Shown here piece by piece: positions 9,107 through 18,341 of a DNA stretch of 64,000 nt. The stretch spans positions 1 through 64,000 of the forward strand of contig NZ_VOBG01000005.1 in NCBI RefSeq assembly GCF_008369295.1. The letters are read 5' to 3'. The translations under genes were made by a program, and so were the position numbers. Below the pieces are notes generated by a model. The model was not told where the DNA came from and ran no database searches. It was given only the letters and a program-made list of their open reading frames with translations. Source of the stretch: Pseudomonas sp. ANT_H4 (GTDB lineage Bacteria; Pseudomonadota; Gammaproteobacteria; Pseudomonadales; Pseudomonadaceae). Position 1 is the stretch's first letter. Each line of letters opens with the position of its first letter.

Positions 9107-11464
9107 GTGGATCTACAGCAGGGTTTTGTCCTGACCCGGCATTGGCGCGATACCCCGGCGGGCACGGAGGTCAGTTTCTGGCTGGCCACCGACCAGGGCC
9201 CCCGGCATATCCGCTTACCTGTGCAGCCTTCGGTGATGTTTATCCCGGCCGCCCATCGCAAGCCCGCCGAAATGCTGCTGCGGGGGGAGCGCAATGTCCA
9301 ATTGCGTCCCCTTGAGCTGTGCGACTTCCATCATCGCCCCGTGCTGGGCCTCTACACTCGCCAGCATCGCCAACTGATGGACCTGGAAAAGCGCCTACGC
9401 AAGGCTGGCGTCGATGTTTACGAAGGCGACGTGCGCCCACCCGAGCGCTACATGATGGAGCGCTTTATCACAGCGCCAGTGTGGTTTGGCGGTACGCCTG
9501 ACAGTAGCGGCACACTGCTGGACGCGCAGATGAAGCCCGCGCCGGACTACCGCCCGCCACTGAAGCTGGTCTCTCTGGACATCGAAACCACCGCCCAGGG
9601 CGACCTGTACTCCATCGCCCTGGAAGGCTGCGGTGAACGCCAGGTGTACATGCTCGGCCCGCCCAACAAAACCGACGCGGTGGACTTCAAACTCGACTAT
9701 TGCGACAGCCGCGCCCAGTTGCTTGAACGCCTGAACCAATGGCTGGCGCAACACGACCCCGATGCCATTATCGGCTGGAATCTGGTGCAGTTCGACCTGC
9801 GGGTCCTTCACGAACATGCCCAACGCCTGAACGTGCCGCTGTTGCTGGGCCGTGGCGGCGATGCCATGGGCTGGCGCGAACACGGCAGTCGCAATCACTA
9901 TTTCGCCGCCGCAGCCGGGCGGTTGATCATCGACGGTATCGAAGCCCTGCGCTCGGCGACCTGGAGCTTTGAATCCTTCAGCCTGGAAAACATCGCGCAG
10001 ACCTTGCTGGGCGAAGGTAAATCGATTTCCACGCCGTACCAGCGCATGGACGAAATCAACCGCATGTTCGCCGAAGACAAGCCCGCCCTGGCGCGCTACA
10101 ACCTTAAGGACTGCGAACTGGTGACGCGGATTTTTGAGAAGACCGAGTTGCTTAAATTTCTCCTGGAACGTGCCAGCGTCACCGGTCTGCCGGCTGACCG
10201 CAACGGCGGCTCGGTGGCGGCCTTTACTCACTTGTACATGCCGCTGATGCATCGCCAGGGCTTTGTCGCGCCGAACCTCGGCGACAAACCACCCCAGCCC
10301 AGCCCCGGCGGCTTTGTCATGGATTCGCGCCCCGGCCTTTACGAGTCGGTGCTGGTGCTCGATTACAAAAGCCTCTATCCGTCAATTATCCGCACCTTCC
10401 TCATCGACCCGGTGGGGCTGGTGGAAGGTCTGCGTTATCCCGAAGACAGCGAATCGGTGGAAGGCTTTCGCGGTGCGCGTTTTTCCCGTACCCGTCACTG
10501 CCTGCCAGCCATCGTCGCCCGTGTATCGGAAGGCCGCGAAGTGGCCAAGCGCGAACACAACGCGCCGCTGTCCCAGGCTCTGAAAATCATCATGAACGCC
10601 TTCTACGGCGTGCTCGGTTCCAGCGGCTGCCGGTTCTTCGACACGCGGCTGGCGTCGTCCATCACCCTGCGCGGCCACCAGATCATGCGTCAGACCCGTG
10701 AGCTGGTTGAGGCCCAGGGCTATGAAGTGATCTACGGTGACACCGACTCCACTTTTGTCTGGCTGGGTAGTGCCCACTCCCAGGAGGACGCCGCACGTAT
10801 TGGCCTGGACCTGGTGCAACGCGTCAACCAGTGGTGGCGCGAGCGCCTGCAGAGCGAGTTCGGTCTGCAAAGCGCCCTGGAGTTGCAGTACGAAACCCAC
10901 TTCAGCCGTTTCCTGATGCCGACTATTCGCGGTGCGGAGGAGGGCAGTAAGAAGCGCTACGCCGGCCTGGTGACGCGGGCCGATGGCAGCGAAGAAATGG
11001 TCTACAAAGGCCTGGAAACCGTGCGCAGCGACTGGTCGCCCCTGGCGCGGCAATTCCAGCAGGAGCTTTACCAGCGGATATTCCATCGCCAGCCCCACCA
11101 GGATTATGTGCGCGACTATGTGCGTCGCACCCTCAGTGGTGAGCTTGATGAGCTGCTGATCTACCGCAAACGCCTGCGCCGGCAGCTAGGCGACTATGAA
11201 CGCAACGTCCCGCCCCATGTGCGCGCCGCGCGCCTGGCAGACGAATACAACGACCGCCAGGGCCGTCCGCGTCAGTACCAGAATGGTGGCTGGATCAGCT
11301 ACGTGATCACCGTCAACGGCCCCGAGCCCCTGGAAATACGCCAGGCGCCAATCGACTACGACCACTATGTAACCCGGCAATTGCAGCCTGTCGCCGATGC
11401 GATTCTGCCGTTTGTGAATGATGACTTCGGCACGTTGGTCGGCGGTCAAATGGGTTTGTTCTAA
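9107..11464 (+). CDS. polB: DNA polymerase II (family B)
   Basis: A 785-aa family B DNA polymerase with 3'-5' exonuclease, used in replication restart and translesion synthesis. Exonuclease motifs are SLDIETT (Exo I), [10 protein letters not shown] (Exo II region) and YNLKDCELV (Exo III). Polymerase motif A is [13 protein letters not shown], motif B is [15 protein letters not shown], and motif C is YGDTDSTFV with both catalytic Asp. Length matches Pseudomonas Pol II. I chose GTG 9107 (protein starting [13 protein letters not shown]) because GAGG lies nine bases upstream; a TTG at 9092 is the only alternative. I saw no clear LexA box in the ~230 bases separating it from the divergent LysR gene. 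Its stop overlaps the convergent AbrB-like gene by 4 bases. Confidence 0.97.
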   Translation: MDLQQGFVLTRHWRDTPAGTEVSFWLATDQGPRHIRLPVQPSVMFIPAAHRKPAEMLLRGERNVQLRPLELCDFHHRPVLGLYTRQHRQLMDLEKRLRKAGVDVYEGDVRPPERYMMERFITAPVWFGGTPDSSGTLLDAQMKPAPDYRPPLKLVSLDIETTAQGDLYSIALEGCGERQVYMLGPPNKTDAVDFKLDYCDSRAQLLERLNQWLAQHDPDAIIGWNLVQFDLRVLHEHAQRLNVPLLLGRGGDAMGWREHGSRNHYFAAAAGRLIIDGIEALRSATWSFESFSLENIAQTLLGEGKSISTPYQRMDEINRMFAEDKPALARYNLKDCELVTRIFEKTELLKFLLERASVTGLPADRNGGSVAAFTHLYMPLMHRQGFVAPNLGDKPPQPSPGGFVMDSRPGLYESVLVLDYKSLYPSIIRTFLIDPVGLVEGLRYPEDSESVEGFRGARFSRTRHCLPAIVARVSEGREVAKREHNAPLSQALKIIMNAFYGVLGSSGCRFFDTRLASSITLRGHQIMRQTRELVEAQGYEVIYGDTDSTFVWLGSAHSQEDAARIGLDLVQRVNQWWRERLQSEFGLQSALELQYETHFSRFLMPTIRGAEEGSKKRYAGLVTRADGSEEMVYKGLETVRSDWSPLARQFQQELYQRIFHRQPHQDYVRDYVRRTLSGELDELLIYRKRLRRQLGDYERNVPPHVRAARLADEYNDRQGRPRQYQNGGWISYVITVNGPEPLEIRQAPIDYDHYVTRQLQPVADAILPFVNDDFGTLVGGQMGLF

Positions 11465-11691
11465 ACGGCTTGCCTGGAGGCTATGTGGGTCAGCTCTTCC
11501 ACCAACTCATCCATCCGGTCCGCGATCTTCGGCGTGGTGGACAACACAAAACCCTTTTGCGTGCCCACGTAGGTTTCGACGATATACAGCGTATCGCCCA
11601 CATCCAGCCCCAGTTCCTGCAAGGCTTCATCCGGCAGGCGAATGGCGCCGTCGCCGTCCCAGTCTTCGATAGTGACCCGTTTGCTGTGCAT
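11461..11691 (-). CDS. AbrB/SpoVT-type small DNA-binding protein (antitoxin-like)
   Basis: A 76-aa protein with a swapped-hairpin AbrB/MazE-like N-terminus: [20 protein letters not shown] then VGDTLYIVE, the usual pattern of a Gly-x-hydrophobic strand followed by LGLxxGD. The C-terminal half is helical and acidic ([15 protein letters not shown]). Such proteins are often antitoxins or transition regulators, but no toxin-like partner sits next to it. Its stop overlaps the polB stop on the other strand by 4 bases. I call it real because of the recognisable domain; a function beyond DNA binding cannot be assigned. Confidence 0.8.
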   Translation of the reverse strand: MHSKRVTIEDWDGDGAIRLPDEALQELGLDVGDTLYIVETYVGTQKGFVLSTTPKIADRMDELVEELTHIASRQAV

Positions 11692-11748
11692 GATGGACTT
11701 CCGTTAAGCGATTGATACTCTAGCCTACCACCTCACGAGGCTCAGTCC

Positions 11749-12384
11749 GTGTACACACTCTACGGAACCCAAGGCACCGGCTCGTGCATCATCGAAATCG
11801 CCCTGCAGCGCTGCGGTGTGCCGTGGTGTCAGGTCGATGCCTGTTCCTGGGAAGACACACCGGGCAGCGAGGCCCTGGCGCGGGTCAACCCGCTTAAACA
11901 GATCCCCACCTTGCAACTGCCCGATGGCAGCGTATTGACGGAAAGTGCGGCGATTTTGATTCACCTGGGCCTGGTATTTCCTGCATCAAACCTGCTGCCA
12001 GGCGACCGCGCACAAGTCATTCGCGGCCTGGTGTATATCGCCGCCAACTGTTATTCGGCGATTGGCATCATCGACTATCCAGAACGCTGGTTGGCGAGCG
12101 CCGACCAAACAATGCAGGCGCAGTTGGTCGCAGGTACGCGACAGCGCCTGCATCTGGCCTGGGAAGTGTTTGCCGATCAATTTTCCGGGCAGCTGTTTGC
12201 GTCGCAATCGGTTCCGAACGCCTTGGGCGTCATGGCCGCGGTGGTGTCGCGCTGGGCGGGTGGGCGTGATGCATTGCAACAGTCACGGCCTGAGTTTGCC
12301 TGGACCTTGGCGCAGATAGATACCGAGCCGTTGGTGGCCCCGGTGTTTGCCCGGCACTGGCCTGATTGGGCGGCGCAATCATAG
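11749..12384 (+). CDS. Glutathione S-transferase family protein
   Basis: A 211-aa GST-like protein. The N-terminal thioredoxin-like domain (about 1-80) shows the glutathione-site pattern: NPLKQIPTLQLPDG with the cis-Pro, then LTESAAILIHL with the Glu-Ser pair that binds the gamma-glutamyl group. An all-alpha C-terminal domain follows. The start is GTG 11749 with ACGAGG about 8 bases upstream. It is divergent from the AbrB-like gene and followed by ~160 non-coding bases. The substrate is unknown; Pseudomonas genomes carry many such paralogues. Confidence 0.88.
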   Translation: MYTLYGTQGTGSCIIEIALQRCGVPWCQVDACSWEDTPGSEALARVNPLKQIPTLQLPDGSVLTESAAILIHLGLVFPASNLLPGDRAQVIRGLVYIAANCYSAIGIIDYPERWLASADQTMQAQLVAGTRQRLHLAWEVFADQFSGQLFASQSVPNALGVMAAVVSRWAGGRDALQQSRPEFAWTLAQIDTEPLVAPVFARHWPDWAAQS

Positions 12385-12545
12385 CTGCGTAATCAGAAGA
12401 AACAATGAGCCCTGAAGCTACGTAACCCCTTGCGTCGCGGGCGTCCTGACCTACGCTTTCTGGAAGGCTTGTAGGAATCATCCTTGAATTTGACTGTCGC
12501 AGACATGAAACTCAAGAACCTGCATGGAATTAGAAGGAGGTGCGC

Positions 12546-13106
12546 ATGCTCATCCGGTCGCTGACCCTGGCTACCTTGATGGCTTTTACGGGGCCGCTGT
12601 TGGCTGCGGATAACCGAGGTCCGCTGGAACAGGATCTAGGCAAGTTCCGCCCGCTGATCGTTATTGCGCCCAGCTCCATCGACCCGACACAGGTCAAACT
12701 CAAGAAAGACCTTGAAGATCCTGCCAACAAGCAGCTCTTCACCGAGCGCAGCATGGTGCTCTACACCGTGAACTACACCAATATTGGCACCGCTGGCCAG
12801 CGCGACGGCAAGGACTTGGGTGCCCAGGATACCAACGCGCTGATTCGTGCGCTCAAACTCGGTGCCGGCGCCGGTACTAAAGTGATCCTGGTAGGCAAGG
12901 ACGGCGAGAAGAAAGTCGAAAAGACTGTTCCACCGGATACCCTCGATCTTGCGGAATTCTTCGCTGCCGTCGACAAGATGCCCGTGGCTGAAAAAGAAGC
13001 GGCCGCGCCTGCTGAACCGCAACCCGCCGCCCCGGCCGCTGGCAAGGCTGGTGCCAAACCCGGCAAGACAACCAAACCGGCAGCCCCTAAGCCGTTGGAT
13101 GACTAA
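12546..13106 (+). CDS. Secreted DUF4174 domain protein
   Basis: A 186-aa exported protein of unknown function. A signal peptide (MLIRSLTLATLMAFTGPLLA, cleavage near residue 20-22) is followed by a compact domain, LEQDLGKFRPLIVIAPSSID to VILVGKDGEKKV and LAEFFAAVDKMP. This pattern resembles DUF4174 proteins with a thioredoxin-like layout but no CxxC. The last ~45 residues are Ala/Pro/Lys-rich low complexity and probably disordered. A strong AAGGAGG at 12534-12540 fixes the start at ATG 12546. It is monocistronic, with a hairpin just downstream. The family name is from memory of the motif pattern and should be treated as likely, not certain. Confidence 0.78.
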   Translation: MLIRSLTLATLMAFTGPLLAADNRGPLEQDLGKFRPLIVIAPSSIDPTQVKLKKDLEDPANKQLFTERSMVLYTVNYTNIGTAGQRDGKDLGAQDTNALIRALKLGAGAGTKVILVGKDGEKKVEKTVPPDTLDLAEFFAAVDKMPVAEKEAAAPAEPQPAAPAAGKAGAKPGKTTKPAAPKPLDD

Positions 13107-13118
13107 GCTGTTCGCTAT

Positions 13119-13142
13119 CCGACCAGCGTGACGCTGGATCGG
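13119..13142 (+). terminator. Terminator-like hairpin after the DUF4174 gene
   Basis: A stem of ten pairs with one bulged A (CCGACCAGCG, 13119-13128; CGCTGGATCGG, 13132-13142) and a TGA loop lies 12 bases after the stop. No T-run follows, so termination would be weak or of another type. Confidence 0.4.
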
Positions 13143-13184
13143 GTGGCGCTTTCAGGATGCCTTCTACGAGATCTCCAGAATGCC

Positions 13185-14687
13185 TCACCTGAGCAACGGC
13201 TTTTTGCTGTGGTGCCAGGGCTTCGGCTCCTTTGGCAAATCCACCGGCGCGCGACCGTAAATATCGTCGTAGCGCACGATGTCGTCTTCCCCAAGGTACT
13301 CGCCGCTCTGCACCTCGATCATCACCAGGTCGATGATGCCGGGGTTGGTCAGGCGGTGTTTGTGCCCGGCGGGGATGTAGGTGGACTCGTTCATGTTGAG
13401 GATGATTTCCCTGTCACCATTGGTGATCATCGCCGCGCCGCTGACCACTACCCAGTGCTCGCTGCGGTGATGGTGCATTTGCAGGGACAACGAAGCCTTG
13501 GGCTTGACCACGATGCGCTTGATCTTGAACCGGGTACTTTCCTCCAGCACCGTGTAGGTGCCCCACGGCCGGGTTACGGTGCGGTGCAGGCTGAACGCCG
13601 GATGGTTCCGGCGCTTGAGTTCGGCGACGATGTAGCGCACGTCCTGGCTGCGGTTGGCGTCGGCAATCAGGATCGCGTCCGGGGTGTCGACGATGATCAG
13701 GTCGCGCACGCCGACCGCGCCGAGTACACGCTTGGGCGAGTCGATGTAGCAGTTATGCACGTCGTGCAGGATCGCCTCTCCATTGATCTGGTTGCCGTTT
13801 TCATCGCTCGGTGTGAGCTGGCGCAGGGCTTCCCAGGAACCGATATCGCTCCAGCCGATGTCGCAGGGCACCACGGCAACCTGGGCGGATTTTTCCATCA
13901 GCGCCACGTCGATGGAGATGTCCGGCGCGGTGCCGAAGCCTTCCGGGCTCAATTCGCGCTGGCGGCAACTGTTGTTGCGCAGGGTCTGGCTGTGTTCCAG
14001 CGCCAACTGGGCCGCATCCAGCACCGCCGGGGCGTGGGTGGCCAGTTCTTCAAGCAGGGTGGTGGCCTTGAAGCAGAACATCCCGGCATTCCACAGGTGC
14101 TTGCCGCCGTCCAGATAACCCTGGGCAGTAGCCAGGTCAGGCTTTTCGACGAAGCGTTTGACCCGGAAACCGTCACCCAGGGCCGCGCCCTGTTCTATAT
14201 AGCCGAAGCCGGTTTCCGGGCGGTCGGGCTGGATGCCAAAGGTCACCAGATAGCCGGCCTCGGCCAGGTTGCGGGCCTGACTCACGGCCTCGGCGAAGGC
14301 ACGTTCATCAAGGATCAGATGGTCGGCAGGCATCACCAGCAACTGCGCTTCGCCACCGAAATGCTCCTGCACATGCAGGGCGGCCACGGCGATGGCGGCG
14401 GCAGTGTTGCGACCGAACGGTTCGAGCAGCAGGTCGAGGGCCAGGTGCGCCTTGTTGACGGCGCGATAGTCGTCGAGGGTGCAGAACAACAGGTCGCGGT
14501 TGGTCACCGTCAGGATGCTTTCCACGCCTGGCAGATGACTGGCCCGCAGGAAGGTCTTCTGCAACAGGCTTTGGTCGTCACGCATACGCATGAACGGCTT
14601 GGGCATGTTCTGCCGGGAAACAGGCCACAATCGCGTGCCCGAGCCGCCGGAAATGATGCACGGAATCAATCCGTTGAGGGTGTTCAT
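13185..14687 (-). CDS. Bifunctional mannose-1-phosphate guanylyltransferase / mannose-6-phosphate isomerase
   Basis: A 500-aa type II phosphomannose isomerase/GDP-mannose pyrophosphorylase (AlgA/PslB/WbpW family). It interconverts fructose-6-P and mannose-6-P and makes GDP-mannose from mannose-1-P. The N-terminal nucleotidyltransferase domain has SGGSGTRLWPVSR and MPKPFM. The C-terminal cupin isomerase domain has RPWGTYTVLEE, QMHHHRSEHWVVV and PAGHKHRLTNPG with the metal-binding His residues. Start ATG 14687 shares its A with the TGA of the upstream glycosyltransferase remnant, a translational-coupling overlap inherited from a polysaccharide operon. In Pseudomonas the pair PslA-PslB has this order, so PslB is the likely ancestry. 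No other psl or alg gene remains in this window. Confidence 0.92.
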   Translation of the reverse strand: MNTLNGLIPCIISGGSGTRLWPVSRQNMPKPFMRMRDDQSLLQKTFLRASHLPGVESILTVTNRDLLFCTLDDYRAVNKAHLALDLLLEPFGRNTAAAIAVAALHVQEHFGGEAQLLVMPADHLILDERAFAEAVSQARNLAEAGYLVTFGIQPDRPETGFGYIEQGAALGDGFRVKRFVEKPDLATAQGYLDGGKHLWNAGMFCFKATTLLEELATHAPAVLDAAQLALEHSQTLRNNSCRQRELSPEGFGTAPDISIDVALMEKSAQVAVVPCDIGWSDIGSWEALRQLTPSDENGNQINGEAILHDVHNCYIDSPKRVLGAVGVRDLIIVDTPDAILIADANRSQDVRYIVAELKRRNHPAFSLHRTVTRPWGTYTVLEESTRFKIKRIVVKPKASLSLQMHHHRSEHWVVVSGAAMITNGDREIILNMNESTYIPAGHKHRLTNPGIIDLVMIEVQSGEYLGEDDIVRYDDIYGRAPVDLPKEPKPWHHSKKPLLR

Positions 14688-14923
14688 CAATAGACTTCCT
14701 TGGTGGAAAGAACGGCCGGGATCGTCATGAAAACGATGTACAGGCCTAGCCACACTGACCACTTGGCGATGTATCCCAGGTCGTATTCAACCCGCTTCTG
14801 GATCTTGAACAGGGTGTCGGTTTCGCCATGGTAGCTGTTGATCTGCGCCCAGCCGGTAATGCCTGGCTTGACCCTGTGACGTGAGCCGACCTGGCGCAGC
14901 AGTCTTAATTGATAGTATTTCGC
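14687..14923 (-). pseudogene. C-terminal remnant of a PslA/WcaJ-type sugar-phosphate transferase
   Basis: About 78 codons encode the conserved C-terminus of the bacterial sugar transferase family (undecaprenyl-phosphate glycosyl-1-P transferase): HRVKPGITGWAQINSYHGET, then KRVEYDLGYIAKWSVWLGLY, ending STKEVY and TGA. The similarity starts abruptly near 14923, and an in-frame TAA lies two codons further upstream (near 14929). The N-terminal membrane segments and catalytic core are absent from the following sequence. The stop overlaps the start of the mannose-phosphate enzyme gene by one base. This is the scar of a deletion that removed most of a pslA-like gene. Confidence 0.85.
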
Positions 14924-15032
14924 ATTTTAGTCGCTGGCTGATGGATTGAGCAATCGTCGAGATGAGGACTGCGCGGATGTACACAAGTCGAGTGTGGGAG
15001 TTGGCAAGCCTGCACATTTTTGCCCCGTACCT

Positions 15033-15713
15033 TCAACCCAGCCGCGCCGCCGCCCGCGCCACGATCTCACCGCGAGTCTTGCGCGATTCAATCGTGCGCT
15101 TGTTGGCCTCTTCCAGCACATGCTTGGGCGCTGTGTCCGGCCGGCCCGAATTGAACGGTGGCGCAGGCGCATATTCCAACTGCAATTGCACCAACTGCGC
15201 GGCCGCCTCGCTATACAGCTCCGCCGCCAGCGTCAGCGCAAAATCAATTCCGGCCGTGATCCCACCGCCCGTGAACAGATTGCCGTCACGCACCACACGC
15301 TCTTGCACCGCAATCGCGCCCAAGGTGGTCAGCATGTCGTGGTAAGCCCAGTGCGTAGTCGCTCGCCGCCCCCGCAGCAATCCCGCCGCCCCGAGTACCA
15401 GCGACCCGGTGCAAACCGACGTCACATAGCGCGCGGTTCGCGATTGCACCTTTAGGAAGTCCAGCGTCTGCGGGTCTTCCATCAACGGTCCGACACCGGC
15501 ACCCCCCGGCACGCAAATCACATCCAGCACAGGGCATTCGTCATAGGTCATGGTCGGCGTAAATACCAGCCCGGTGCTGGAAGTGACCGGCGCCAGGTCT
15601 TTCCAGATCAGGTGCAGCTTCACATCTGGCAACGATGCCAGCACGTCATAAGGCCCGGTGAGGTCCAGTTGCTGGATGCCGGGGAACAACACAAAGCCGA
15701 TCTGCAAGGTCAT
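15033..15713 (-). CDS. inhA: Isonitrile hydratase (DJ-1/PfpI family)
   Basis: A 226-aa DJ-1/PfpI protein that closely follows the known Pseudomonas putida InhA sequence along its length. Landmarks are QIGFVLFPGIQQLDLTGPYD, DVICVPGGAGVG, TSVCTGSLVLGAAGLL with the nucleophilic-elbow Cys, THWAYHDML, GGGITAGIDFALTL and LQLEYAPAPPFNSG. InhA hydrates isonitriles to N-substituted formamides and is cytoplasmic. The start at 15713 (MTLQIGF) matches the family. It is divergent from a GlxA-type regulator with 118 bases between starts, which suggests that the regulator controls it. Confidence 0.93.
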   Translation of the reverse strand: MTLQIGFVLFPGIQQLDLTGPYDVLASLPDVKLHLIWKDLAPVTSSTGLVFTPTMTYDECPVLDVICVPGGAGVGPLMEDPQTLDFLKVQSRTARYVTSVCTGSLVLGAAGLLRGRRATTHWAYHDMLTTLGAIAVQERVVRDGNLFTGGGITAGIDFALTLAAELYSEAAAQLVQLQLEYAPAPPFNSGRPDTAPKHVLEEANKRTIESRKTRGEIVARAAARLG

Positions 15714-15831
15714 GGCGAAACTCCTGATATAGGGGAAGTGTTATAGGCGGCGTGATAAATGAATGGACGGCTTCACTCTAGTTACCTAGTCTTTGGCGCA
15801 TACGCCATTAACCCAACGAATCACGCCAATC

Positions 15832-16815
15832 ATGCCGAAAATTGTCCATGTGCTCGCGTTCCCCAATGTGCAAGTGCTCGACGTCACCGGGCCGCTGCAA
15901 GTGTTTGCCTCGGCCAACGACCTGGCCCGCCAGCAGGGTTTGCCGTTGCCTTATGCGGTGACGGTGATTGCCTCGCAGGCCGAACCGGTGATGACCTCCG
16001 CCGGCCTGGCCCTGGTAGCCGAGCCACTGCCGGCGGCCGATGCGCCGTGTGACACGCTGGTGATTGCTGGTGGCTGGGGCGTGTATGGTGCCGCCGAGGA
16101 CCCGGTGTTGGTGGACTGGGTTCGGCAAAAGGCCGGGCAATCGCGACGGATGACCTCGGTGTGCACCGGCGCTTTCCTGTTGGCCGCCAGTGGCCTGCTG
16201 GACGGCTGCCGGGTGGCGACCCACTGGACCCGCTGTGCAGAATTGGCCCTCAAGTACCCAAAACTGCAGGTCGAGGCCAACCCGATTTTTATCCAGCAAG
16301 GTTCGGTGTGGACCTCCGCGGGAGTTACCGCCGGCATCGATTTGTGCCTGGCTTTGGTGGAGGAAGACTTGGGGCGTGCCGTGGCCCTGGAAGTGGCGCG
16401 GCACCTGGTGGTGTTTCTCAAGCGCCCGGGAGGGCAATCTCAGTTCAGCGTGACACTGTCCTTACAACAAGTGTCCCTGCAAAAGGGCAGCAGCCTTTTC
16501 AGCGAGTTGCACGCCTGGATGGCCGAACACCTGAGCCTGGACTTGAGCATCCCGACCCTGGCTGCTCAGGCGGGTATGAGCGAGCGCAGTTTTGTGCGTC
16601 ATTATCGCGCCGAAACCGGCCAGACCCCGGCGCGGGCTGTGGAGTTGATGCGGGTGGAAACCGCCCGCCGGCAACTGGCCGACAGCGCCACGTCGATCAA
16701 GCGAATCGCCGTGCAATGCGGTTTTGGCAGCGAAGAAACCCTGCGTCGCAGTTTTTTGCGGGCCTTGTCGGTGACGCCCCAGGCCTATCGTGAGCGGTTT
16801 TCCGTCAGCCAGTGA
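15832..16815 (+). CDS. GlxA family AraC-type transcriptional regulator
   Basis: A 327-aa regulator with an N-terminal DJ-1/PfpI-like sensor domain (about 1-195) and a C-terminal AraC double helix-turn-helix (about 225-325). Sensor motifs are VLDVTGPLQVF, LVIAGGWG, SVCTGAFLLAASGLLDG, THWTRC and AGVTAGIDLCLAL. The DNA-binding part has LAAQAGMSERSFVRHYRAE and IAVQCGFGSEETLRRSF. Start ATG 15832 (MPKIVHVLAFPNVQ) is the family N-terminus. The domain arrangement equals GlxA and related activators. The divergent neighbour inhA shares the sensor fold, a common pairing that suggests regulation by a nitrile- or amine-like ligand. Confidence 0.92.
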   Translation: MPKIVHVLAFPNVQVLDVTGPLQVFASANDLARQQGLPLPYAVTVIASQAEPVMTSAGLALVAEPLPAADAPCDTLVIAGGWGVYGAAEDPVLVDWVRQKAGQSRRMTSVCTGAFLLAASGLLDGCRVATHWTRCAELALKYPKLQVEANPIFIQQGSVWTSAGVTAGIDLCLALVEEDLGRAVALEVARHLVVFLKRPGGQSQFSVTLSLQQVSLQKGSSLFSELHAWMAEHLSLDLSIPTLAAQAGMSERSFVRHYRAETGQTPARAVELMRVETARRQLADSATSIKRIAVQCGFGSEETLRRSFLRALSVTPQAYRERFSVSQ

Positions 16816-16825
16816 TAGCGCAGGC

Positions 16826-17740
16826 TCAGTCATTCCCCGTTCGATCAAGCAACTCAATCAGCGCCTCAAGCGTCGCCTGCGGTGCTTCCTGGGGAATATT
16901 GTGGCCCAGCCCCGGCAGCATCCTCCGTCGATAAAACCCGCTGAAACGTCCCTGGTCATCATCCAGCACAGGCGCGGGCCCCACACCGTCGTCGGCCCCG
17001 CACAATGAAATACTCGGCACCGAAATCGCCGGCGGCTGCACCAGCGCCTGTTCTATCCCTTCCAGCGTAGGGTCGCCTGGGGCATACATGAAGCGGTGGC
17101 GATAGGAGTGGATCACCACCTCGACAAAGTCCGGGTTATCAAACGACGGCGCCGTCTGGCTGTACAGGTTCGGCCCGTGCGCCCAGGACGGCGACCACAG
17201 CGACCACAGCAGTTCACACAGCTCGCGACGTTTGGCGGTCAGGCCATCGACGCCCCGTTGCGTATGGAAGTAAAACTGATACCACAGGCGATGTTCAGTG
17301 ATCGCTGAACGGGGTTTGATCGACGCCGCAATGTCCTGAATGTTGTAGCCATCGCCCGTCACCAGGCAGCGCACCCGCTTGGGCCACAGCGCCGCGACGA
17401 TGCAGGCGGCGCGCCCGCCCCAGTCATAACCCGTCAGGGCGGCTTTTTCGATGGACAGGGCATCCATGAAATCCAGCAAATCCTTGGCCAGGGCCGCCTG
17501 CTGGCCGGAGCGCATTATGTGCGCGTTGATAAACCGAGTTGGGCCATAGCCGCGCAGGTAGGGCACCAGCACCCGCAAGCCCCGTGCTGCGAGGGCCGGG
17601 GCGATCTCGTCGTAGCCGCGCGGGTCGTAGGGAAAACCGTGGAGCAGAATTGCCACTTCGCCGTCGGCCGGGCCATGGGCTTCATAGGCTATGTCGAGCA
17701 TCGGGGTGCGAACGTAATGCAGCGGTGCGATGTGGTTCAT
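16826..17740 (-). CDS. Alpha/beta hydrolase (epoxide hydrolase/haloalkane dehalogenase-like)
   Basis: A 304-aa alpha/beta-hydrolase fold enzyme. The oxyanion motif is HGFPYDPRGYD. The nucleophile elbow is GYDWGG, with Asp instead of Ser, the mark of epoxide hydrolases and haloalkane dehalogenases. The catalytic His is in GLGHNIPQEAP near the C-terminus. RGYGPTRF matches the conserved strand/loop before the cap domain. The start at 17740 (MNHIAPLHY) is the only reasonable one. It converges on the glxA-type gene with 10 bases between stops and follows the GNAT gene after 37 bases on the same strand. The substrate is unknown. Confidence 0.87.
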   Translation of the reverse strand: MNHIAPLHYVRTPMLDIAYEAHGPADGEVAILLHGFPYDPRGYDEIAPALAARGLRVLVPYLRGYGPTRFINAHIMRSGQQAALAKDLLDFMDALSIEKAALTGYDWGGRAACIVAALWPKRVRCLVTGDGYNIQDIAASIKPRSAITEHRLWYQFYFHTQRGVDGLTAKRRELCELLWSLWSPSWAHGPNLYSQTAPSFDNPDFVEVVIHSYRHRFMYAPGDPTLEGIEQALVQPPAISVPSISLCGADDGVGPAPVLDDDQGRFSGFYRRRMLPGLGHNIPQEAPQATLEALIELLDRTGND

Positions 17741-17777
17741 CGGTGCTCCGTTCGAAGGGACAGAAGACTGAGGGAAT

Positions 17778-18341
17778 TTAGCCGGAAATTACCTTGGATG
17801 CTGTCGGATAATCATGGGCCAGTAACGCCAATATGTGCAGGTCCTGACGCTGGCCGGCCCAGAACCCCGCCTCGCGCAACGTACCTTCCTTGCCGAACCC
17901 CAGACGTCCAAGCAATGCCAGCGACGCGAGGTTCTGCGGGTGCACCAGGGCTTCGACGCGATGTAATTTCATTTTGGCAAAACCCCAATCGAGCATGGCC
18001 CGCAGCGCTTCACCCATCAACCCTCGGCCCCGAGCCTTGGGTGCCAGCTCACAAGCCAGCGAACAACTGCTCCAGCCCCGATTCCACTTGAAAAAACCAC
18101 AGGTGCCCAGTAATTGGCCGTCGCATTCCAGCCCCCAGCGTGTACCAGGATTGGCCTGGGTGCGCCACTGAGCAAAGGTCTCGATCAAGGCCTGGGCCTG
18201 AAGCAGGTCCGTCATGGGATCAACGCCAAACCACTGCATGGCCTCGGCATCGCGATAAATCGAAAACAGAGCCGGGGCATCGCTGGCGACCAACTCCCTT
18301 AGCAGCAAGCGTTCGGTGTACAGGGTCGGGAAAGCACTCAT
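17778..18341 (-). CDS. GNAT N-acetyltransferase (RimJ/RimL type)
   Basis: A 187-aa GNAT protein of the RimJ/RimL-like group: TERLLLRELVASDAPALFSI at the N-terminus, GTCGFFKW, the acetyl-CoA pyrophosphate loop LAPKARGRGLMGEAL, and HRVEALVHPQNLASLALLGR followed by LGFGKEGTLRE. The start ATG 18341 overlaps the VOC gene stop by 4 bases (ATGA), so the two are co-translated. The acceptor could be an amino group on a protein N-terminus or a small amine; it cannot be told from the sequence. It is the last gene of the 19669-17778 operon. Confidence 0.9.
   Translation of the reverse strand: MSAFPTLYTERLLLRELVASDAPALFSIYRDAEAMQWFGVDPMTDLLQAQALIETFAQWRTQANPGTRWGLECDGQLLGTCGFFKWNRGWSSCSLACELAPKARGRGLMGEALRAMLDWGFAKMKLHRVEALVHPQNLASLALLGRLGFGKEGTLREAGFWAGQRQDLHILALLAHDYPTASKVISG

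Noticed and set aside
13128-14693. 521-codon plus-strand frame opposite the mannose-phosphate enzyme gene
   Set aside because: The minus strand encodes an unmistakable AlgA/PslB-type enzyme; the antisense frame has no motif.
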